Shown here: piece after piece, positions 20,915 to 25,172 of the stretch
How the letters are laid out: every line of letters starts with the position of its first letter
Position numbering within the stretch: the stretch's first letter is position 1
NCBI GenBank assembly: GCA_902489965.1
Contig: CABUCA010000026.1
Span: 1 to 25,172, forward strand
Direction of reading: 5' to 3'
DNA from: an uncultured Collinsella sp.
GTDB taxonomy: Bacteria > Actinomycetota > Coriobacteriia > Coriobacteriales > Coriobacteriaceae
Length of the DNA stretch: 25,172 nucleotides
Translations under genes and position numbers: made by a program
Notes under the pieces: generated by a model
What the model was told of the DNA's origin: nothing
The model's database searches: none
The model's input: the letters and a program-made list of their open reading frames with translations, nothing else

Positions 20915-21940
20915 CTACAGGACAGCCGCCAGCGCGTCGATATCCTCCTGCGTTGTGGCCCAGCTGGTGCAAAAACGCACTACCGTGTGGGTATCGTCGT
21001 ACTTTTCCCAGTACTCGATCGCCGCATGCTCGCGAATGCGGGCCATGTCCTCGTTGGGCAGAATCACGAACTGCTGGTTGGTCGGCGTCTCCAAGAAGAA
21101 CTGGTAGCCGCGCTCGTGCAGCACGCGACGCAGCGCCTGAGCGGTCTCAATCGCCTGGCGACCAATCTCAAAATACAGGCCGTCGGTAAAAAGAGCCTCG
21201 AACTGCACACCCGTCAGGCGGCCCTTGGCAAGCAGTGCGCCATGCTGCTTAATACGCGGAATGGGATGCGCCGGGGCGTGCACGCCGCAGAACACCACGG
21301 CCTCGCCGCAAAGCGCGCCGCACTTGGTGCCGCCGATGTAGAACACGTCGCACAGTCGCGCCAGCTCGGGCAGGGCAATGTCGCACTCATCGGCCGCCAG
21401 CGCATAGGCCAGGCGAGCACCGTCCACAAACAGCGGAATCTCGCGCTTCTGGCACACCGCGTGAATCGCCTCGAGCTCGGCCTTGGAGTACAGCGTGCCG
21501 TACTCGGTCGATAGGCTCACGTACACGGCACCCGGAAACACCGTGTGCTCGTAGCTCTCGTTTTCGTAGAACACCTGGATATAGTTCTCCAGATCCTCGG
21601 CGTGCATCTTGCCCTCGTAGCCGGGGATGGTGAGCACCTTGTGGCCGCCAAACTCGATGGCGCCCGCCTCGTGGCAGGCGACGTGGCCAGTCTCAGCAGC
21701 AACGACGCCCTCGTACGGCGCGAGCAGCATGTCGATCACCGTCGCGTTGGCCTGCGTGCCGCCCACCAGAAAAAACACGTCGGCATCGGGGACCTGACAG
21801 GCCTCGCGGATAAGCTGCTTGGCACGCTCGGTGTGTGCATCGGTACCATAGCCGGGCTGCGGCTCCATGTTGGTATCGACGAGCGCCTGCAGCACCGCCG
21901 GGTGTGCGCCGTGGGAATAATCGTTGTTGAACGCGAGCAT
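20915..21940 (-). CDS. ltaE: Threonine-aldolase-like PLP enzyme
   Basis: A 341-residue fold-type I PLP enzyme of the beta-eliminating lyase/low-specificity L-threonine aldolase family, which cleaves L-threonine or allo-threonine to glycine and acetaldehyde. The Schiff-base Lys is Lys206 in YIGGTKCGA, the PLP-pairing Asp lies in FVDGARLAYA (Asp173), and HVACHEAGAIE (87-97) is the conserved stacking region. Other family features are FNNDYSHGAHPAVL at the start and LVGGTQANATVID. The start has GAGAGGA 5 nt upstream. It lies 44 nt downstream of the PAP2 gene and is probably co-transcribed with it. Confidence 0.9.
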   Translation of the reverse strand: MLAFNNDYSHGAHPAVLQALVDTNMEPQPGYGTDAHTERAKQLIREACQVPDADVFFLVGGTQANATVIDMLLAPYEGVVAAETGHVACHEAGAIEFGGHKVLTIPGYEGKMHAEDLENYIQVFYENESYEHTVFPGAVYVSLSTEYGTLYSKAELEAIHAVCQKREIPLFVDGARLAYALAADECDIALPELARLCDVFYIGGTKCGALCGEAVVFCGVHAPAHPIPRIKQHGALLAKGRLTGVQFEALFTDGLYFEIGRQAIETAQALRRVLHERGYQFFLETPTNQQFVILPNEDMARIREHAAIEYWEKYDDTHTVVRFCTSWATTQEDIDALAAVL

Positions 21941-21984
21941 GGCAATCCTCTCTTACCGGGTATCGGCAGATGATTCAAACGGAG

Positions 21985-22848
21985 CTATTGTACGCCGTTG
22001 GGATAGGCAATGCGCGCGGCAAGACACTCAAGTGCCAGCACCAGAGCAAAACCGCAGCTCACGTCACTCAAAAAGTGTGCTCCAATCACGATGCGCCCAA
22101 AGGCGACGAGCGCCGCGACGGCCGCTGCCGCCCAAAAGAGCACGCGGCGACGCGAAGGCTTTTCCTTAAAGGCTGCTGCGGGAAGCCCAGCGAGCATCAG
22201 GCCGATCGCCGCGTGCGCCGTGTGTCCACTCGCAAACGACTTAAAGCCGTCCTTGACGACACCGGCGGCAATATAGGCCCACTTGTCGGGGTTGCCGATC
22301 ACCCACCACGGCTGAAACTCGAGCCCTTGCGTCACCTCGATCACGCGCATGCGCGGGCGCGACCACAGCGGCTTGACGATCACGTTGAGGATGATGGCCT
22401 GAGCGACCCACACGGCAAGCACCATCAACGCCCAGCGTGTGAGCTCGTCGGGCTCGGTCGTGCGCGTGAGGCGATAGACGATAAGGTTGGCGACGATGAC
22501 CAGCACAAACGTCAGCACCAACTGAGCCGCGATGAGTTTGCCGCCAACCCGGAGCGATCCAATGATCTCATAGCCGACCAGGGCCACGTTGATCAGAACG
22601 CCCAGCGCGGCAAGCCACTTGCTCGTCTTAGAATCGGGGCGTGCCGAGCGCACGAGCATAACGCCCGCAACGCTCGCCGTCAGCTCAAACGGCAGCTCGC
22701 CGGCCGCCTCGATAAAGCGGCCGTACATGCTGCCGATGTTGAACAGCGCGCTCGAGATCTGATAATCGAAGAAACTGCCCACGCCCAGGCAGAGGGCAAG
22801 GATAACCGCGATAGCAGCGGCGTCTTTCTTGTAGATGTACCCGAACAT
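21985..22848 (-). CDS. PAP2-family membrane phosphatase
   Basis: A 287-residue integral membrane protein with a PAP2/acid-phosphatase active site. The three motifs are KPLWSRPRM (phosphate-binding K and RP), FASGHTAHA (the SGH motif with the acid/base His) and GRIVIGAHFLSD (Arg, nucleophile His and Asp). Six or more hydrophobic helices surround them. Members dephosphorylate lipid phosphates such as undecaprenyl pyrophosphate, phosphatidic acid or phosphatidylglycerol phosphate. The N-terminal half before the motifs is longer than in minimal PAP2 enzymes. The ATG has GAAAGGAAAG immediately upstream. It follows mfd by 56 nt on the same strand. Confidence 0.9.
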   Translation of the reverse strand: MFGYIYKKDAAAIAVILALCLGVGSFFDYQISSALFNIGSMYGRFIEAAGELPFELTASVAGVMLVRSARPDSKTSKWLAALGVLINVALVGYEIIGSLRVGGKLIAAQLVLTFVLVIVANLIVYRLTRTTEPDELTRWALMVLAVWVAQAIILNVIVKPLWSRPRMRVIEVTQGLEFQPWWVIGNPDKWAYIAAGVVKDGFKSFASGHTAHAAIGLMLAGLPAAAFKEKPSRRRVLFWAAAAVAALVAFGRIVIGAHFLSDVSCGFALVLALECLAARIAYPNGVQ

Positions 22849-22904
22849 ACTTTCCTTTCAATGGAACCAGATTGCCCAAATGGGGCGTTTACGGCGTCGA
22901 CCCG

Positions 22905-25172
22905 TTAGTCATCGTCGGACGCGCCCAGCTGCTGCAGCAGCATGAGTGCCACGGCAACGGGGCCGGTGCCGTCGTTGGCGTCGAGACCGCGACCCAGGCC
23001 GCTGCCCGCGCCGGCGCCCGCCTTGTAGGGCACCGACAGCTTGCGGCTCTTGGGGAAGTTCACCGCGCCATAGCGGGTCTTAAGCTCATAGGCCACCTTC
23101 TTGGGCACGTCGACGCCCAAAAACGTGATGCGTCCGCCGCTGAGCGTGACGCTCTCGAGTCCCAGGCGCTCGCCGCGGATACGGATGCGCGCGCGGTTGA
23201 ACAGGTTGAGCCCCGCCAACGGCAGTTCACCGTGCGCAGCCTCGGTCTCTTCCTGCACCTCGTCGATGCTCTCCAGGTCCTCGGCCGCCGCGAGCTTGCG
23301 GTACACGAGCACGCGCTGGTCCACCGCCGGCAGGTACTCCTCGGACAAGAAGTAATCGGCCGGCAGGTTAATGCCCACGCTCGCCGCCTCCACGCCGGCG
23401 TCGTCATCGCCGCGCGCCTCGGCCACGGCCTGGCCCAGCATCTGCGTAAACAGGTCAAAGCCCACGCTCGACAGGTTGCCGTGCTGCTCGGCGCCCATGA
23501 GCGAGCCGGCACCGCGAATCTCCAGGTCGCGCATGGCGATGTGCATGCCGCTGCCCAAGTCCTGGAACTCGGAAAGTGCGGTCAGGCGCGCCGTGGCCTC
23601 CTCGGTGAGCGGCAGCTCACCCGGGAACATAAAGTACGCATAGGCCTGCGTGGCCGAGCGGCCCACACGGCCCTTAAGCTGGTAGAGCTGTGCCAGGCCC
23701 AGGCGCTGCGAATCCTCGATGATCAGCGTGTTGGCGGTCGCGTTGTCGATGCCGCTCTCCACGATGGTCGTGGCGATGAGCACGTCGATCTTTTTGGTCG
23801 CGAACTCAATCATCACGTCCTCGACCTCGCGCGGGCTCATCTTGCCGTGCGCCACGCCCACGCGCGCCTCGGGCGCGGCCTCGTGCACGCGCGCCACGGC
23901 ATCGTCGATGGTCTTGACGCGGTTGGACACGTAATACACCTGACCGCCGCGGCCCACCTCCAGGCGAATCGCCGCGCTCACCACGTCGGGGTCGTACTCC
24001 CCCACGTGCACGATCACGGGACGACGCCCGGTGGGCGGTGTGGTGATCAGGCTCATGTCGCGCACGCCGCTCGTTGCCATCTGCATGGTTCGCGGAATCG
24101 GCGTTGCCGAGAGCGTGAGCACGTCGATTTGCTCGCGCAGGTTTTTGAGCTGCTCCTTGTGCTGCACACCAAAGCGCTGCTCCTCGTCGATGATCACCAT
24201 GCCCAGGTTCTTGGGGTTCACATCGGCAGAAAGCAAGCGGTGCGTGCCGATGAGTACATCAATCGTGCCCTCGGCAAACGCCTTGAGCGCGCGCTTTTGC
24301 TGCGCCGGGGTGCGGAAGCGGCTGAGCACCTCGACCTCCAGGCCAAACGGGGCAAAGCGCTCAAAGAATGTCTCGTAGTGCTGTTGGGCCAGAATGGTCG
24401 TGGGGCAGAGCACCATGACCTGACGGCCGGAGTCCACGCACTTAAAGGCCGCGCGCAGGGCGACCTCGGTCTTGCCAAAGCCCACGTCACCGCACAGCAG
24501 GCGGTCCATGGGCTTGGGCGCCTCCATGTCGGCCTTGATGTCGGCGATAGCCTCCAGCTGGTCGCGTGTCTCGTCGTAGGGGAAGCTCTGCTCCATCTCG
24601 ATCTGCTCGGGCGTGTCGGGCGGGCAGGCGATACCGGTGATCGACGAGCGGCGCGTATACAGATCGACCAGGTCAAACGCCAGCTTTTTAGCGTTCTTGC
24701 GCGCCTTGTTGGTGGCCCGCGTCCAGTCTGCGGTGTTGAGCCTGGTCAGGCGCGGCTTGTCGCCGTCGGGGCCAACATAGCGCGTGATACGGTCGACCTG
24801 CTCGAGCGGCACGTAGAGCTTGTCGCCGTCGGCATATTCCAGCAAGAAGTAGTCGCGCTCTTTGCCGCCCACTTCCTGGCGCGCGATCTCGCTAAAGAGC
24901 GCGATGCCGTGAGTGGCGTGCACCACGTAGTCGCCCGGCTTAAACGGGAACGTGATCTGCGTAATGTCCACCTTGCGGCGGCTGCGCGCGCGGTTGGCGT
25001 CCATGCGGGCGTTGAGGTCGGCGATCGAGAACACGGCCAGGTTGGCATCGGGCACCACCACGCCCTGCGGCAGGGCGGCATCGACAAAGGTCACGCGTCC
25101 GCGCGAGATGGTGGGCACGGCGGCACCGGCGGCAGCCTGGGCCGCGCCCGCGCGCGAGTCGATGGAGCTCAC
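22905..25172 (-). CDS. mfd: Transcription-repair coupling factor Mfd, 3' part
   Basis: The frame is open to the right edge, so the N-terminus is missing; about 755 residues are visible. Mfd removes RNA polymerase stalled at DNA lesions and recruits UvrA. Visible domains in order are the CarD-like RNA polymerase-interacting domain (KPGDYVVHATHGIALF, about 78-93 of the visible part), the RecG-like translocase with Walker A DVGFGKTEVA (229-238) and DEEQ box IIDEEQRFGVQHKE (327-340), the second motor lobe with GRVGRS, and the C-terminal D7 region (LPADYFLSEEYLPAVDQRVLVY). The final 50 residues include a Gly/Ala-rich linker and an acidic end. The missing part is the UvrB-like N-terminal module. 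Confidence 0.97.
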   Translation of the reverse strand: MSSIDSRAGAAQAAAGAAVPTISRGRVTFVDAALPQGVVVPDANLAVFSIADLNARMDANRARSRRKVDITQITFPFKPGDYVVHATHGIALFSEIARQEVGGKERDYFLLEYADGDKLYVPLEQVDRITRYVGPDGDKPRLTRLNTADWTRATNKARKNAKKLAFDLVDLYTRRSSITGIACPPDTPEQIEMEQSFPYDETRDQLEAIADIKADMEAPKPMDRLLCGDVGFGKTEVALRAAFKCVDSGRQVMVLCPTTILAQQHYETFFERFAPFGLEVEVLSRFRTPAQQKRALKAFAEGTIDVLIGTHRLLSADVNPKNLGMVIIDEEQRFGVQHKEQLKNLREQIDVLTLSATPIPRTMQMATSGVRDMSLITTPPTGRRPVIVHVGEYDPDVVSAAIRLEVGRGGQVYYVSNRVKTIDDAVARVHEAAPEARVGVAHGKMSPREVEDVMIEFATKKIDVLIATTIVESGIDNATANTLIIEDSQRLGLAQLYQLKGRVGRSATQAYAYFMFPGELPLTEEATARLTALSEFQDLGSGMHIAMRDLEIRGAGSLMGAEQHGNLSSVGFDLFTQMLGQAVAEARGDDDAGVEAASVGINLPADYFLSEEYLPAVDQRVLVYRKLAAAEDLESIDEVQEETEAAHGELPLAGLNLFNRARIRIRGERLGLESVTLSGGRITFLGVDVPKKVAYELKTRYGAVNFPKSRKLSVPYKAGAGAGSGLGRGLDANDGTGPVAVALMLLQQLGASDDD

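Noticed and set aside
1..25172. CRISPR array, tRNA, rRNA, intact insertion sequence or prophage
   Set aside because: No regularly spaced repeats, cloverleaf-like sequence, rRNA segment or transposase/integrase frame was seen on either strand by eye.

Overview
This window looks like chromosomal DNA from a high-GC, gut-type actinobacterium of the Coriobacteriia, most likely Collinsella or a close relative. The support is indirect: strong G/C bias at third codon positions, the protein-level character of the housekeeping genes (Mfd, RecQ, MetA, a PreP-like M16C peptidase), many HutC-type GntR regulators, and a mannose-family PTS paired with FrlB/GfrF-like sugar isomerase (SIS) proteins. No rRNA, tRNA, CRISPR array, prophage or intact transposase was found. 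Genus is an inference.

Layout. Positions 2-1450 hold the 3' end of an M16C peptidase gene. Positions 1465-2253 hold a lower-GC hicA-hicB toxin-antitoxin pair bounded by two strong hairpin terminators; its promoter carries two 17-bp tandem copies of a LexA-box-like palindrome. Positions 2325-5853 hold metabolic genes: 5-formyl-THF cyclo-ligase, MetA (with the acetyl-CoA-type Glu111), a 2-hydroxyacid dehydrogenase of the L-hydroxyisocaproate type, and a cyclase-family hydrolase. From 5938 to 20225 lies a large accessory carbohydrate region, mostly on the minus strand. It has three FrlB/GfrF-like SIS proteins (5938-6906, 13024-14007, 18305-19297), three HutC-type GntR regulators (7051-7806, 10122-10841, 19503-20225), one mannose-family PTS (fused IIAB, IIC, IID; 14207-16808), a DMT/EamA exporter, a HAD phosphatase and a YitT-family membrane protein, with recQ embedded in it. 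Positions 20247-25172 return to general genes: a GNAT acetyltransferase, a threonine-aldolase-like PLP enzyme, a PAP2 phosphatase and the 3' two-thirds of mfd.

How the genes may work together. The PTS and SIS2 resemble the Salmonella gfr (glucoselysine/fructoselysine) and frl systems: the PTS would import and 6-phosphorylate a glycated amine (Amadori compound), and SIS enzymes would split it into glucose-6-phosphate and the free amine. The EamA protein could export the released amino acid and the HAD protein could remove a sugar phosphate. A shared 10-bp core (TATAACG[T/A]CT) occurs upstream of the PTS, the EamA gene and the GntR at 10122-10841, which suggests one regulon controlled by that GntR. 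A different 10-bp direct-repeat motif flanks the SIS1 promoter and suits the GntR at 7051-7806.

The intergenic DNA is unusually rich in palindromes: REP-like elements built around a GGGAC core, a long hairpin near 18204-18268, and two large nested fold-back structures (9983-10080 and 12092-12210) that could be structured RNAs or small non-autonomous repeats.
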